DNA from: Sulfurimonas sp.
Lineage (GTDB): Bacteria > Campylobacterota > Campylobacteria > Campylobacterales > Sulfurimonadaceae
NCBI GenBank assembly: GCA_024513425.1
Contig: JANEIH010000005.1
Coordinates: 1 to 45,774 of the forward strand
DNA: 45,774 nt
Reading direction: 5' to 3'
The notes under the pieces: model-generated
Databases searched by the model: none
Told to the model about the DNA's origin: nothing
The model's input: only the letters and a program-made list of their open reading frames with translations
Translations under genes and position numbers: made by a program
Part shown: piece after piece, positions 8,540 through 16,597 of the stretch
How the letters are laid out: each line of letters begins with the position of its first letter
Position numbering within the stretch: the first letter of the stretch is position 1

Positions 8540-9607
8540 CTACAACCTCCCATACATTTCGTTATGAAAATTGAGCGCATATCTGTCACTCATACTTGCA
8601 ATATAATCTGCAACAACACGATGCTTCGGACGAATATCTAACTGTCTATAATAAAAAGAAGGGAGCATCTTCTCTTCTTCCATCAAACCTTTGTAGAGAC
8701 CTTTTATAGCCTGTTTACCGGCATACATGCGTCTAACAATATTTTTATGTTGATACATCTTGTGAAAGAGTAGTTTTTTGAGTTTTTTGATTTGTCTCTC
8801 CAAATCCTTTTCAAAACCAATAGGCATCTCCTCTTTATTATTCACTCGCTCTTTGGAGTAGTTTAAAAGTGAATAAACGAGATGATTGATAAGGTGTGAA
8901 CTAAAACGATAGCGAAACATCTCATTATCTGCATCTGTTACACCTTCAGCTTCAACTTTTTGTAATATCTCTGTAGCTAGCTCACTTTCACGCAGCTCTT
9001 CAAATGTTATAAGTCCGGAGTGCACACCATCATCTATATCATGACTCATATAGGCTATCTCATCAGCACGATCAACTACCATCGCTTCATATGTAGGATG
9101 TTTCTGCAAGTCAAACTGCTCATCGATATTTTGAGGTAAAAATGTTTTTTTGTAAGGATAAGAGTGTTTTAAAATACCTTCTAAAGTAGCAAAAGTAAGA
9201 TTTAATCCATCAAAACCGCTATAGCGTTTCTCTAGTTTTGCTACAACACGAAAACTTTGAAAATTATGCTCAAACCCATTGTTGTAACCATCAGTTTTGA
9301 GGCACTCATCTAATGCATCGCCACCAATATGCCCAAAAGGTGTATGTCCCAAGTCATGTGCCAAAGCAATTGCTTCTGCTAAAGATTCATTGAGCCCAAA
9401 CTCGTTGGTAATTGAGCGAGCGATTTGAGAGACCTCTATAGAGTGCGTGAGGCGTGTTCTAAAGAAATCGCCCTCATGATTTAAAAAGACCTGTGTCTTA
9501 TACTCTAGTTTTCGAAAACTTCCTGAGTGAATAATTCTGTCACGGTCCCTTGCATAAGGGTCCCTAAAGTCATCGTCTATTTTATAAAAACGCTCGTTTG
9601 ACTGCAT
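8540..9607 (-). CDS. dgt: dGTP triphosphohydrolase (HD superfamily)
   Basis: A 355-residue enzyme that would cleave dGTP or other dNTPs to the nucleoside and triphosphate. The HD metal site is visible as TRLTHSIEVSQ (His55), ALAHDLGHTPFGHIGGDAL (His84, Asp85, His93) and a later Asp in the SHDIDDG block. The N-terminal DPYARDRDRIIHSGSFRKLE is diagnostic of dGTPases. Length is in the range of the shorter, type 2-like dGTPases. The ATG overlaps the phnA stop by one base (TAATG), so translation is likely coupled. Together with thyX in the same operon it suggests a dNTP-pool theme. Confidence 0.9.
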   Translation of the reverse strand: MQSNERFYKIDDDFRDPYARDRDRIIHSGSFRKLEYKTQVFLNHEGDFFRTRLTHSIEVSQIARSITNEFGLNESLAEAIALAHDLGHTPFGHIGGDALDECLKTDGYNNGFEHNFQSFRVVAKLEKRYSGFDGLNLTFATLEGILKHSYPYKKTFLPQNIDEQFDLQKHPTYEAMVVDRADEIAYMSHDIDDGVHSGLITFEELRESELATEILQKVEAEGVTDADNEMFRYRFSSHLINHLVYSLLNYSKERVNNKEEMPIGFEKDLERQIKKLKKLLFHKMYQHKNIVRRMYAGKQAIKGLYKGLMEEEKMLPSFYYRQLDIRPKHRVVADYIASMSDRYALNFHNEMYGRL

Positions 9608-10137
9608 TATGCTTTTTTAATAAATTCAGTTTTTATGAAGATTTTTGTTCCGTTTACACGGCCTTCAATATGTGTTGGGTCATTTGGTGCTAAAGCAATA
9701 CGCGTTACAGTGGTACCGCGTTTTGCAGTAAAACCTGCACCCTTAACTTCTAAATCTTTAAGTATTACAATAGAATCACCTGCGTGAAGTTCAGTACCGT
9801 TTGCATCTTTATAGATAAGCTTGTTGGCATCAGCATCTATTGCCTGCTCAACAAGCTTTAACTCATTCTCTTCGAGATAGATCATATCAAGCATATCATT
9901 GCGACCAAGTTTGCTCCATAAAATGTAAGACATAACTTTCACAGCTAGAGTTTCTGACCACATAGCATCATTTAAACAGTTAAAGTGTGTCTCATCAAGC
10001 TCACCACTCTCAATCTGTGCCTTACACTTTACGCATAGATAAATACTTTGATCTTCACTTCCATCACTTACCGGTAACTCCATCAAAGTCACATCTGCAT
10101 TGTTGCCACAAAGTTCACAAACTTTACTTCTTGCCAT
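9607..10137 (-). CDS. phnA: PhnA/YjdM-type zinc-ribbon protein
   Basis: A 176-residue protein with an N-terminal zinc ribbon (CELC at 7-10 and CVKC at 35-38) and a C-terminal PhnA domain, an SH3-like fold containing DSIVILKDLEVKGAG and GTKIFIKTEFIKKA. In spite of its name the family has no proven role in phosphonate breakdown. I chose ATG 10137 because GGAG lies 6 nt upstream; an in-frame ATG at 10149 would place that GGAG inside the coding region. It lies between a lipoprotein gene and dgt in the pcm operon. Confidence 0.8.
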   Translation of the reverse strand: MARSKVCELCGNNADVTLMELPVSDGSEDQSIYLCVKCKAQIESGELDETHFNCLNDAMWSETLAVKVMSYILWSKLGRNDMLDMIYLEENELKLVEQAIDADANKLIYKDANGTELHAGDSIVILKDLEVKGAGFTAKRGTTVTRIALAPNDPTHIEGRVNGTKIFIKTEFIKKA

Positions 10138-10169
10138 CTGTTTCTCCATTTAATTTTTTTTGAATTATA

Positions 10170-10397
10170 CTACTTTTCTCTACTAAATTCTATATCTTTA
10201 TCAGATACTTTTTTCTTTTCAATTACTTTATTGAATGCTTTATCTGCCTCTTTTTTATTGTAGTCTCTGCACTCTTGTGGTATCTTCGATGCAGTTGGGT
10301 CTGAAGCGATACGGTCACATATGGTTGCATTTACTTCTATCTGTGAACAAGCACTAAAGGCAAAAAAAATAGCAAAAGCTAATAAAATTTTTATCAT
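10170..10397 (-). CDS. Small lipoprotein
   Basis: A 75-residue protein with a short hydrophobic signal and a lipobox FSAC that places the lipidated cysteine at residue 17. The mature part is about 59 residues, charged, with two further cysteines (Cys27 and Cys43) that could form a disulfide. I do not recognise a family. It lies 8 bp after thyX in the same operon. Confidence 0.6.
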   Translation of the reverse strand: MIKILLAFAIFFAFSACSQIEVNATICDRIASDPTASKIPQECRDYNKKEADKAFNKVIEKKKVSDKDIEFSREK

Positions 10398-10405
10398 TAT
10401 TTATC

Positions 10406-11239
10406 CTATTTCTGTTTAATAATTAAATCAAGATATTTTTTTGGGGTAACTTTCATCATCTCTTGAGCAAGCCAACGAATCTGAAAATATGCCGCTCCAC
10501 TCTCACGCAGATTAAAATAGTTTTTAAGGCTTCTCAAGTTAAAAGTAACCACCATCTCCACTTTGACATTATCTGTAATAATATGTTTGAACGCATCACC
10601 GACATTGCGTTTTTTCTTTCCAGCCTGCAGTGCCGTGTAGAGTTCCTGCGGTCTGTTTTTAAACTCTTTTAAAAGAGGCAAAGAGCTTTTTGAAACCGCA
10701 CTAGCGTAAAAATTATCTACTTTTTGTTTTTGAAAGAGAAGCTTATTATACATCGCTTTAATTTCCAAGCGGTTATAATCGCTGTCTGCTGTAACAAACA
10801 TATCATACGACTCTATAATGTCAATAAAAAACTCCCTATCTCCACCATGCTGCGTGGCAACAAAGGCATTAATGATCCCACTCATTGTATAGCGGGTTGA
10901 ACGAACGGAGATGGCTTGAATACGATGACGGGCATGCTCTTGAAGCACTCCGCGTGAGGTGCCGCGAACCAAATAGGAGAGATTTGCATGTTCAAGTATG
11001 GAGTGATGAAAATAGGTCCATGCCAGATCTTCTAAAAGAGCAGAGCCCTCGATCTCATTGAGCATATCACACATACTTGCATCAGGCAGTTTATGTTTCA
11101 ACTCTTTTATAACATCATTTTCACTGTTAGTAAAACTGTCATAACAGGTGCGCGCTGCGGTCTCTGCTACACCGATTCCTGTATCTTGCAGCAAAACAAC
11201 CTGTGGTCGGTTATATTTTATACCGTACATCTCTTCCAT
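10406..11239 (-). CDS. thyX: Flavin-dependent thymidylate synthase
   Basis: A 277-residue enzyme that makes dTMP from dUMP with methylenetetrahydrofolate and reduced FAD. The ThyX signature RHR-X7-S is present (Arg104-His105-Arg106 to Ser114), followed by TRYT. Campylobacterota commonly use ThyX instead of ThyA. The ATG at 11239 is preceded by AGAGAG at useful spacing; an alternative ATG lies three codons later. It follows pcm by 48 bp and precedes the lipoprotein gene by 8 bp. Confidence 0.95.
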   Translation of the reverse strand: MEEMYGIKYNRPQVVLLQDTGIGVAETAARTCYDSFTNSENDVIKELKHKLPDASMCDMLNEIEGSALLEDLAWTYFHHSILEHANLSYLVRGTSRGVLQEHARHRIQAISVRSTRYTMSGIINAFVATQHGGDREFFIDIIESYDMFVTADSDYNRLEIKAMYNKLLFQKQKVDNFYASAVSKSSLPLLKEFKNRPQELYTALQAGKKKRNVGDAFKHIITDNVKVEMVVTFNLRSLKNYFNLRESGAAYFQIRWLAQEMMKVTPKKYLDLIIKQK

Positions 11240-11287
11240 TTTTACGCTCTCTTTTTAAATGCTACTCTATTTTACTATAATAAAGCT

Positions 11288-11926
11288 TTATTTTACAACA
11301 CCGTCAAGAATCGGTACAAAATCACAATTTTCAAGCTCTTCTTTCATAACTCTCTCACCCTCTTTTAAGAAGCGAGTAATTACCTGCCTGCCATCTTTTT
11401 CTATCGGCGCTACAAGAATACCGCCATCAGCCAGCTGCTCAAAAAGTTTAGGAGGGATTGATTTGGCTGTTGCAGAAAAGAGAATCCTGTCATAAGGTGC
11501 ATACTGAATCCACCCTTTTTGTCCGTCATCTGTGCGGGTATGAACATTGTTGATGCCAAGCTGACGAAAGCGTTTTTTTGCTTCTAGTATTAGCGGTTCG
11601 ATTCTCTCAATCGTAAATACACCACGAAAAAGATGAGAAAGTACTGCTGCTTGATACCCACTACCACAGCCTATCTCTAAAACTCTGTCTGCTCCACGGG
11701 GAAAAAGATACTCCGTCATCTTTGCTACTGTCAAAGGAGAGCTTATATATTGATCTGCTCCGATTGGCAATGCATCAAGTTTATAAGCCTGATGACGAAA
11801 CCCCATCGGCACAAACGCTTCTCTGTCTGTCTTTGCTATCGCCTCTTTTATATCGAGAGAGAGCGTAAACTGTGCATTGCACTCCTCTGCCAAACGAGCC
11901 GTCTTTGTTGCTTTTAATCTATCCAA
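11288..11926 (-). CDS. pcm: Protein-L-isoaspartate O-methyltransferase
   Basis: A 212-residue SAM-dependent methyltransferase that repairs isoaspartyl damage in proteins. Motif I is VLEIGCGSGYQAAVL (82-96), preceded by GADQYISSPLTVAKM, a variant of the usual GxGQTISxPYxVAxM substrate block. The start is a TTG at 11926 preceded by AGGAAAAGAG. It is the first gene of the operon that runs through thyX, lipoprotein, phnA, dgt and DUF481. Confidence 0.9.
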   Translation of the reverse strand: MDRLKATKTARLAEECNAQFTLSLDIKEAIAKTDREAFVPMGFRHQAYKLDALPIGADQYISSPLTVAKMTEYLFPRGADRVLEIGCGSGYQAAVLSHLFRGVFTIERIEPLILEAKKRFRQLGINNVHTRTDDGQKGWIQYAPYDRILFSATAKSIPPKLFEQLADGGILVAPIEKDGRQVITRFLKEGERVMKEELENCDFVPILDGVVK

Positions 11927-11967
11927 ATTACTCTTTTCCTATAGCCGTGTTTCATTTTACGACAGGG

Positions 11968-11973
11968 ATTATA
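11968..11973 (-). promoter_or_regulatory. Possible -10 element for the pcm operon
   Basis: On the minus strand GGTATAATCC contains TATAAT, 41 nt upstream of the pcm start. No matching -35 hexamer lies at 17 bp, which is common in Campylobacterota promoters. Confidence 0.4.
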
Positions 11974-12027
11974 CCATAGTGAAGATGAAAAGCTTAATGT
12001 TCATCATCTAAAATATAGTATAGCTTG

Positions 12028-12114
12028 GTGAAACTTGACAACAATGAGATAGAAGGTTTCAAAGAAAAACGGAAACTAAAAGTTTTAAATGATAAAGATT
12101 TTATAACTTTTTAG
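12028..12114 (+). other. 28-codon open frame, possible gene remnant
   Basis: From GTG 12028 to TAG 12114 the frame reads as a charged peptide containing NNEIEGFKEKRKLK. There is no clear Shine-Dalgarno and it is short. It may be the C-terminal remnant of a decayed gene or chance. It lies in the otherwise empty 243-bp spacer between pcm and the tRNA genes. Confidence 0.2.
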
Positions 12115-12123
12115 TAGAAACTC

Positions 12124-12152
12124 TTGACATTGAAAATATTTTGCATTATAAT
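12124..12152 (+). promoter_or_regulatory. Consensus sigma-70 promoter of the tRNA cluster
   Basis: TTGACA (12124-12129) and TATAAT (12147-12152) are both perfect and 17 bp apart. The predicted start is about 10 nt before tRNA-Thr. This is the strongest promoter seen in the window. Confidence 0.9.
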
Positions 12153-12169
12153 TCTGGCTCAAATTCGAT

Positions 12170-12246
12170 GCCGACATAGCTCAGTTGGCTAGAGCAGCTG
12201 ATTTGTAATCAGCAGGCCCGGGGTTCAAATCCTCGTGTCGGCACCA
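12170..12246 (+). tRNA. trnT: tRNA-Thr (anticodon UGU)
   Basis: A full cloverleaf with acceptor GCCGACA/TGTCGGC, T-loop GGTTCAAAT and encoded CCA. The anticodon loop TTTGTAA gives UGU, reading ACA. Confidence 0.97.
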
Positions 12247-12309
12247 TTGAATTTTGAATATTAGAAACAGTGTTAGACCAGAATACGATACAAATTAGGT
12301 ATCACGGAT

Positions 12310-12394
12310 GGTGGGATAGTCAAGTGGCCAACGACGGCAGACTGTAAATCTGCTCCCTATGGGTTCAGAGGTTCGACTCCTCTTCCCACCACCA
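12310..12394 (+). tRNA. trnY: tRNA-Tyr (anticodon GUA)
   Basis: An 85-nt type II tRNA with acceptor GGTGGGA/TCCCACC, a long variable arm and encoded CCA. The anticodon loop CTGTAAA gives GUA. Confidence 0.97.
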
Positions 12395-12408
12395 TTTAAA
12401 GAAAATAC

Positions 12409-12484
<76 letters not shown>

Positions 12485-12500
12485 CTTTGATTCTGGAAGC

Positions 12501-12562
12501 TGAAGTATAATTTCACTTTACTTCATAACGACTATATATTTTAATACAAATATTTATATAGT
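12501..12562. repeat. Two inverted repeats between tRNA-Gly and tRNA-Thr
   Basis: TGAAGTA/TACTTCA (12501-12525) and ACTATATA/TATATAGT (12531-12562) are perfect 7- and 8-bp pairs with loops of 11 and 16 nt. The 153-bp spacer has no gene. They may assist processing or attenuation of the tRNA transcript, or be chance pairs in AT-rich sequence. Confidence 0.35.
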
Positions 12563-12637
12563 AGAATCTAATCACATTTACTAATATTTTACATATAAAG
12601 AATTATGCAGTGATTTCTTAAATTTGGCGATAACTGT

Positions 12638-12712
<75 letters not shown>

Positions 12713-12760
12713 TCACTAAACTATTTAACAAATTTAAGAAATAATTGAATGATTTTTGGA

Positions 12761-12766
12761 TATAAT
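12761..12766 (+). promoter_or_regulatory. -10 element upstream of tuf
   Basis: TATAAT after TTTTTGGA, 36 nt upstream of the tuf ATG, with no clear -35. The T-rich stretch before it is typical of Campylobacterota promoters. Confidence 0.55.
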
Positions 12767-12802
12767 TCCATTTCAATTCACAAATTAAGGTCGGAGGACA
12801 CT

Positions 12803-14002
12803 ATGGCAAAAGAAAAGTTTGAACGCACTAAACCGCATGTTAACATCGGTACAATTGGTCACGTTGACCACGGTAAAACAACACTAACAGCAGCTATTAC
12901 TGCAGTACTTGCAGTTAAAAATGAAGCACAGTTTATGGATTATGATCAAATTGATAATGCTCCAGAAGAGAGAGAACGCGGTATTACTATCGCTACTTCA
13001 CATGTAGAGTATGAAACTGATAAACATCACTATGCACATGTTGACTGTCCAGGTCACGCAGATTATGTTAAAAATATGATTACCGGTGCTGCACAAATGG
13101 ATGGTGCTATTCTTGTTGTATCTGCAGCGGATGGTCCAATGCCACAGACTCGTGAGCATATCCTTCTTTCTAAGCAGGTAGGCGTACCGTACATTGTTGT
13201 CTTTATGAACAAAGAAGATATGGTTGATGATGAAGAGCTTTTAGAGCTTGTTGAGATGGAAATTCGTGAACTTCTTGATCAATATGAGTTCCCAGGTGAT
13301 GATACGCCAATTACTGCAGGTTCTGCATTAAAAGCACTTGAAGAGGCAAAAACTGGTACTTTAGGTGAGTGGTCTGATAAGATTATTGCGCTTATGAATA
13401 CTGTAGATGAGTACATTCCTGAGCCAGAGCGTGAAACTGATAAAGATTTCTTAATGCCAGTTGAAGATGTCTTCTCAATCTCTGGTCGTGGTACAGTTGT
13501 TACTGGGCGTATCGAGCGTGGTATTGTTAAAGTAGGTGACGAAGTTGAAATCGTAGGTATTAAAAATACTCAAAAAACTACTGTAACTGGTGTTGAAATG
13601 TTCCGTAAAGAGATGGATCAAGGTGAAGCTGGTGATAATTGTGGTATCCTTATTCGTGGTATTGCTAAGGATGAAGTTGAGCGTGGTCAAGTTCTTTGTA
13701 AGCCAGGTTCAATTACACCACATACTAAATTTACTGCTGAAATCTATGTATTAAGCAAAGATGAAGGCGGTCGTCATACTCCATTCTTCAATGGTTACCG
13801 TCCACAGTTCTATGTGCGTACAACAGATGTAACGGGTGCAATCACTTTACAAGAAGGTACTGAGATGGTTATGCCAGGTGATAATGTAAGTATTACTGCT
13901 GAGTTAATTCACCCAATTGCAATGGAGAAAGGTACTAAGTTTGCTATCCGTGAGGGTGGGCGTACTGTTGGTGCTGGTGTTGTTGCAGAGATTCTTGAGT
14001 AG
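12803..14002 (+). CDS. tuf: Elongation factor Tu
   Basis: A 399-residue GTPase that delivers aminoacyl-tRNA to the ribosome. The start [20 protein letters not shown], the P-loop GHVDHGKT (19-26), the DCPGHADY switch II and NKED are all canonical. GGAGGA lies just upstream of ATG 12803; an in-frame ATG at 12749 would precede the ribosome binding site and the protein start known for the family. Here tuf lies upstream of rpmG and secE, whereas in many bacteria it closes the rpsL-rpsG-fusA operon. Confidence 0.97.
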   Translation: MAKEKFERTKPHVNIGTIGHVDHGKTTLTAAITAVLAVKNEAQFMDYDQIDNAPEERERGITIATSHVEYETDKHHYAHVDCPGHADYVKNMITGAAQMDGAILVVSAADGPMPQTREHILLSKQVGVPYIVVFMNKEDMVDDEELLELVEMEIRELLDQYEFPGDDTPITAGSALKALEEAKTGTLGEWSDKIIALMNTVDEYIPEPERETDKDFLMPVEDVFSISGRGTVVTGRIERGIVKVGDEVEIVGIKNTQKTTVTGVEMFRKEMDQGEAGDNCGILIRGIAKDEVERGQVLCKPGSITPHTKFTAEIYVLSKDEGGRHTPFFNGYRPQFYVRTTDVTGAITLQEGTEMVMPGDNVSITAELIHPIAMEKGTKFAIREGGRTVGAGVVAEILE

Positions 14003-14047
14003 TTTGGATTTTCCAAACTGCCTAAATCCTTCTAAAGGTAAACAATA

Positions 14048-14200
14048 ATGAGAGAAGCAATTCACTTGGGTTGTGAGAAGTGCACAAGACGCAACTATCA
14101 CACGACTAAAAATAAAAAAACTCATACTGAAAAATTTTCAGTAAGAAAATATTGTAAGTTCTGCAAAGAACATACAACACACAAAGAGATGAAACTGTAA
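14048..14200 (+). CDS. rpmG: 50S ribosomal protein L33
   Basis: A 50-residue protein beginning MREAIHLGCEKC and ending HKEMKL. The paired CEKC and CKFC motifs show the zinc-binding version of L33. It sits 45 bp after tuf, with an AAAGG Shine-Dalgarno region, in the usual tuf-rpmG-trnW-secE order. Confidence 0.95.
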   Translation: MREAIHLGCEKCTRRNYHTTKNKKTHTEKFSVRKYCKFCKEHTTHKEMKL

Positions 14201-14210
14201 GGTTTTTTTA

Positions 14211-14316
14211 AATTAAGGCACTGTTTGCTTGACCTCCTGCTGAAGGAAATCAAGCGTTAGTGCAGATGGCGGAACTGTTTTTAGTATCGTCACTATTTAG
14301 CAGGAGTGCCTTAATT
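14211..14316 (+). repeat. 106-bp inverted-repeat module between rpmG and tRNA-Trp
   Basis: The ends are perfect 12-bp inverted repeats, AATTAAGGCACT (14211-14222) and AGTGCCTTAATT (14305-14316), extended by CCTGCT (14236-14241) with AGCAGG (14299-14304). A competing hairpin uses the same GCACT (14218-14222) with AGTGC (14259-14263), reinforced by GCTTGA/TCAAGC (14227-14255). A T-run follows the right arm. TTTTTA occurs immediately on both sides. It can be read as a switching attenuator or small RNA, or as a MITE-like insertion with a 6-bp target duplication. Confidence 0.5.
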
Positions 14317-14331
14317 TTTTTACAAAAGTTT

Positions 14332-14407
14332 AGGCGTGTAGCTCCAATGGTAGAGCACCGGATTCCAAATCCGGGTGTTGGGGGTTCGAGTCCCTCCACG
14401 CCTGCCA
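14332..14407 (+). tRNA. trnW: tRNA-Trp (anticodon CCA)
   Basis: Acceptor AGGCGTG/CACGCCT, T-loop GGTTCGAGT and encoded CCA. The anticodon loop TTCCAAA gives CCA. It lies between rpmG and secE, a widespread arrangement. Confidence 0.97.
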
Positions 14408-14480
14408 CCCATTTATTATTAGTAGAGCTTGAGAGCTTTATTTATAATAAATGATATTTTAAATATAATGGAAAGAATTT

Positions 14481-14660
14481 ATGGAATTAAGTAAACACAT
14501 TCGCAATGCAAAATTAGAGTTAAGTAAAGTTATCTTTCCTACAAAAGGTCAGGTAAAACAAGCATATATCGCTGTAATTATTGTTGTATCGGCAGTAGCA
14601 GCATTTTTGGCTTTGGTTGACCTTTTAATGTCATCAGTAGTATCAGCGATTTTAGGTTAA
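14481..14660 (+). CDS. secE: Preprotein translocase subunit SecE
   Basis: A 59-residue single-helix form of SecE. A cytoplasmic amphipathic stretch (MELSKHIRNAKLELSKVIFP, then TKGQV) is followed by one transmembrane helix (about 29-50). Its position between tRNA-Trp and nusG is diagnostic. It clamps SecY in the protein-conducting channel. The nusG start follows after 10 bp. Confidence 0.93.
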   Translation: MELSKHIRNAKLELSKVIFPTKGQVKQAYIAVIIVVSAVAAFLALVDLLMSSVVSAILG

Positions 14661-14670
14661 GGAGAAGGCT

Positions 14671-15198
14671 GTGGCACATCAATGGTACTCAATCCAAACC
14701 TATGGAAGTGACAGAGCAGTTAGAGATGCAATTTTTAATATGATTGAAGAGTATGGTCTTCAAGATAAAATTACAGATGTAATTGTTCCAACAGAAGATG
14801 TTATCGAAGTAAAAGATGGCAAGAAAAAAATAAGTGAGCGTTCACTCTATTCCGGATATGTATTTGCAAGAATTGATCTAGATACTGAGATCCAACATAT
14901 GATCCAATTGATCCCAAAAGTATCTGGATTTATTGGTGAAGCAAATGTACCAACGCCTTTAAGTGAGCATGATATCAATGTTATACTTGATCGTGAAAAT
15001 AATCGTGCAGCACCAAAACCAAAAGTATTTTTTGACAATGGTGAAACTGTTCGTATTATTGATGGACCATTTGCAAATTTTACGGCAACTGTAGATGAGT
15101 ATGATTTAGAACATGGTACTCTCAAACTCAATGTATCAATTTTCGGAAGAGCTACTCCTGTAGATATCTCTTATACGCAAGTTGAGAAAATCATATAA
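14671..15198 (+). CDS. nusG: Transcription termination/antitermination protein NusG
   Basis: A 175-residue protein with the NGN domain (MAHQWYSIQTYGSDRAVRDAI, then YSGYVFARIDLD) and a C-terminal KOW domain (VRIIDGPFANFTATVDEYD, about 125-175). It binds RNA polymerase and links it to Rho or the ribosome. The start is GTG with GGAG upstream. It is coupled to secE by a 10-bp gap and followed by rplK. Confidence 0.96.
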   Translation: MAHQWYSIQTYGSDRAVRDAIFNMIEEYGLQDKITDVIVPTEDVIEVKDGKKKISERSLYSGYVFARIDLDTEIQHMIQLIPKVSGFIGEANVPTPLSEHDINVILDRENNRAAPKPKVFFDNGETVRIIDGPFANFTATVDEYDLEHGTLKLNVSIFGRATPVDISYTQVEKII

Positions 15199-15224
15199 TT
15201 TAAATTCATAAAAAAGGAAATAAA

Positions 15225-15650
15225 ATGGCAAAAAAAGTCATGGACTATATCAAGCTACAAATTGAAGCCGGTAAAGCAAACCCTGCTCCACCAGTAGGAC
15301 CAGCACTTGGGCAACGCGGTGTTAATATCATGGAGTTCTGCAAGGCGTTTAATGAAAAAACAAAAGATAAAATGGGATTCAAAGTTCCTGTTGTTATTAC
15401 TGTTTACAACGATAGAAGTTTTTCATTTGTTACAAAACAACCACCGGCATCTGAGCTTTTAATGAAAGCAGCAGGTCTTAAAAAAGGTACAGATAATCCT
15501 CTTAAAAATAAAGTTGGATCAATTACGCGTACACAATTAATGGAAGTTGTTGAAGCAAAAATCGAAGATTTAAACACTGACAATAAAGAGATGGCTGCTA
15601 AGACTTTAGCTGGTTCAGCTCGTTCAATCGGTATCGAAATCAAGGACTAA
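15225..15650 (+). CDS. rplK: 50S ribosomal protein L11
   Basis: A 141-residue protein with the full L11 pattern, including [20 protein letters not shown] near the N-terminus (the Pro-rich switch targeted by thiostrepton) and a C-terminal RNA-binding domain ending [13 protein letters not shown]. It binds the GTPase centre of 23S rRNA with L10. An AAGGAAA Shine-Dalgarno precedes the ATG. Confidence 0.97.
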   Translation: MAKKVMDYIKLQIEAGKANPAPPVGPALGQRGVNIMEFCKAFNEKTKDKMGFKVPVVITVYNDRSFSFVTKQPPASELLMKAAGLKKGTDNPLKNKVGSITRTQLMEVVEAKIEDLNTDNKEMAAKTLAGSARSIGIEIKD

Positions 15651-15660
15651 ATATAGTCAA

Positions 15661-15694
15661 AAATCATCGACCACAATGATTTAAAACTTTGTGG
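15661..15694 (+). promoter_or_regulatory. Overlapping hairpins between rplK and rplA
   Basis: AAATCAT/ATGATTT (15661-15682) and CCACAA/TTGTGG (15671-15694) are perfect pairs that share bases 15671-15682, so only one can form at a time. Position between L11 and L1 genes suggests feedback by a ribosomal protein, but no L1-site consensus was matched. Confidence 0.4.
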
Positions 15695-15718
15695 CAGAAT
15701 TATTAGGGAGAATTTGTT

Positions 15719-16411
15719 ATGAGCAAAAGATATAAACAATTATTAGAAAAAATTGATAATACAAAATCTTACAGTATTGAAGAAGCTACTTCTGTTGTTA
15801 AAGATTTAAAAAGTGCAAAGTTTGACGAAACTGTTGAAATTGCTATGAATTTAAATGTAGATCCGCGTCACGCTGACCAAATGGTTCGTGGTGCAGTTGT
15901 GCTTCCACACGGAACCGGTAAAACTGTTCGTGTTGCTGTATTTGCAAAAGGTGCTAAAGCTGATGAAGCAAAAGATGCTGGTGCTGACATTGTTGGTACA
16001 GATGATTTAGTTGCACAAATCAAAGAAGGAATCTTTAATTTTGATGTTGTTGTTGCTGCACCGGACTGTATGGGACTTGTTGGTCAAATCGGTCGTATTC
16101 TTGGGCCAAAAGGTTTAATGCCTAATCCTAAAACCGGTACTGTAACTCCAGATGTTGCTACAGCTGTTAAGAATGTTAAAGGCGGTCAAGTTAACTTTAG
16201 AGTTGACAAAAAAGGTAATATCCACGCAGGTATCGGTAAAGCTAGCTTTGATACTGCACAAATCAAAGAGAACCTTGAGAGCTTTATTGTTGCAATCAAC
16301 AAACAAAAACCAGCTTCAGCAAAAGGTCGCTATATTAAAAATGCCGCACTCTCTTTAACTATGAGTCCAGCCGTTAAACTTGATGTAGTTGCGTTAGCTG
16401 ATATCAAATAA
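15719..16411 (+). CDS. rplA: 50S ribosomal protein L1
   Basis: A 230-residue protein with two L1 domains. The blocks [20 protein letters not shown] and [20 protein letters not shown] are diagnostic. L1 forms the mobile L1 stalk that guides exit of deacylated tRNA and, in several bacteria, represses its own operon. A 68-bp spacer with competing hairpins separates it from rplK. Confidence 0.97.
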   Translation: MSKRYKQLLEKIDNTKSYSIEEATSVVKDLKSAKFDETVEIAMNLNVDPRHADQMVRGAVVLPHGTGKTVRVAVFAKGAKADEAKDAGADIVGTDDLVAQIKEGIFNFDVVVAAPDCMGLVGQIGRILGPKGLMPNPKTGTVTPDVATAVKNVKGGQVNFRVDKKGNIHAGIGKASFDTAQIKENLESFIVAINKQKPASAKGRYIKNAALSLTMSPAVKLDVVALADIK

Positions 16412-16445
16412 TTTTCCATCCTTATGGGTGCGAAAATTTTTATTT

Positions 16446-16590
16446 TGAGATAGTTTTATCTCAGAGTAAAGATTTTCATTTTTGTGGGAATCTGGATAAC
16501 TTGGACTAAAGATAGATGGGGGCGTCTACCGAGTTGGTAGTGAGCTTAATCGTTACCTTTCACCCCTCTTGAAGTTATGTCTAGAAAGGA
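16446..16590 (+). promoter_or_regulatory. L10 leader (rplJ autoregulatory RNA)
   Basis: The 186-bp spacer before rplJ holds a 7-bp hairpin TGAGATA/TATCTCA (16446-16463). Further on is a compact fold in which GGGG (16518-16521) can pair with CCCC (16563-16566), enclosing CTACC/GGTAG (16526-16540) and GTGA with a later TCAC. The position and the GGGGCGTCTACC core resemble the L10 leader family bound by the L10(L12)4 complex. Family assignment is by pattern memory only. Confidence 0.55.
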
Positions 16591-16597
16591 GAACTAA

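Noticed and set aside
14223-14270. Possible SRP 4.5S RNA in the rpmG-trnW spacer (GAAGGAA seen in a hairpin loop region)
   Set aside because: The conserved GGAA tetraloop with flanking asymmetric loops of SRP domain IV is not present.
14260-14454. Open frame running across tRNA-Trp
   Set aside because: It translates the tRNA and the inverted-repeat module; the tRNA explains the sequence better.
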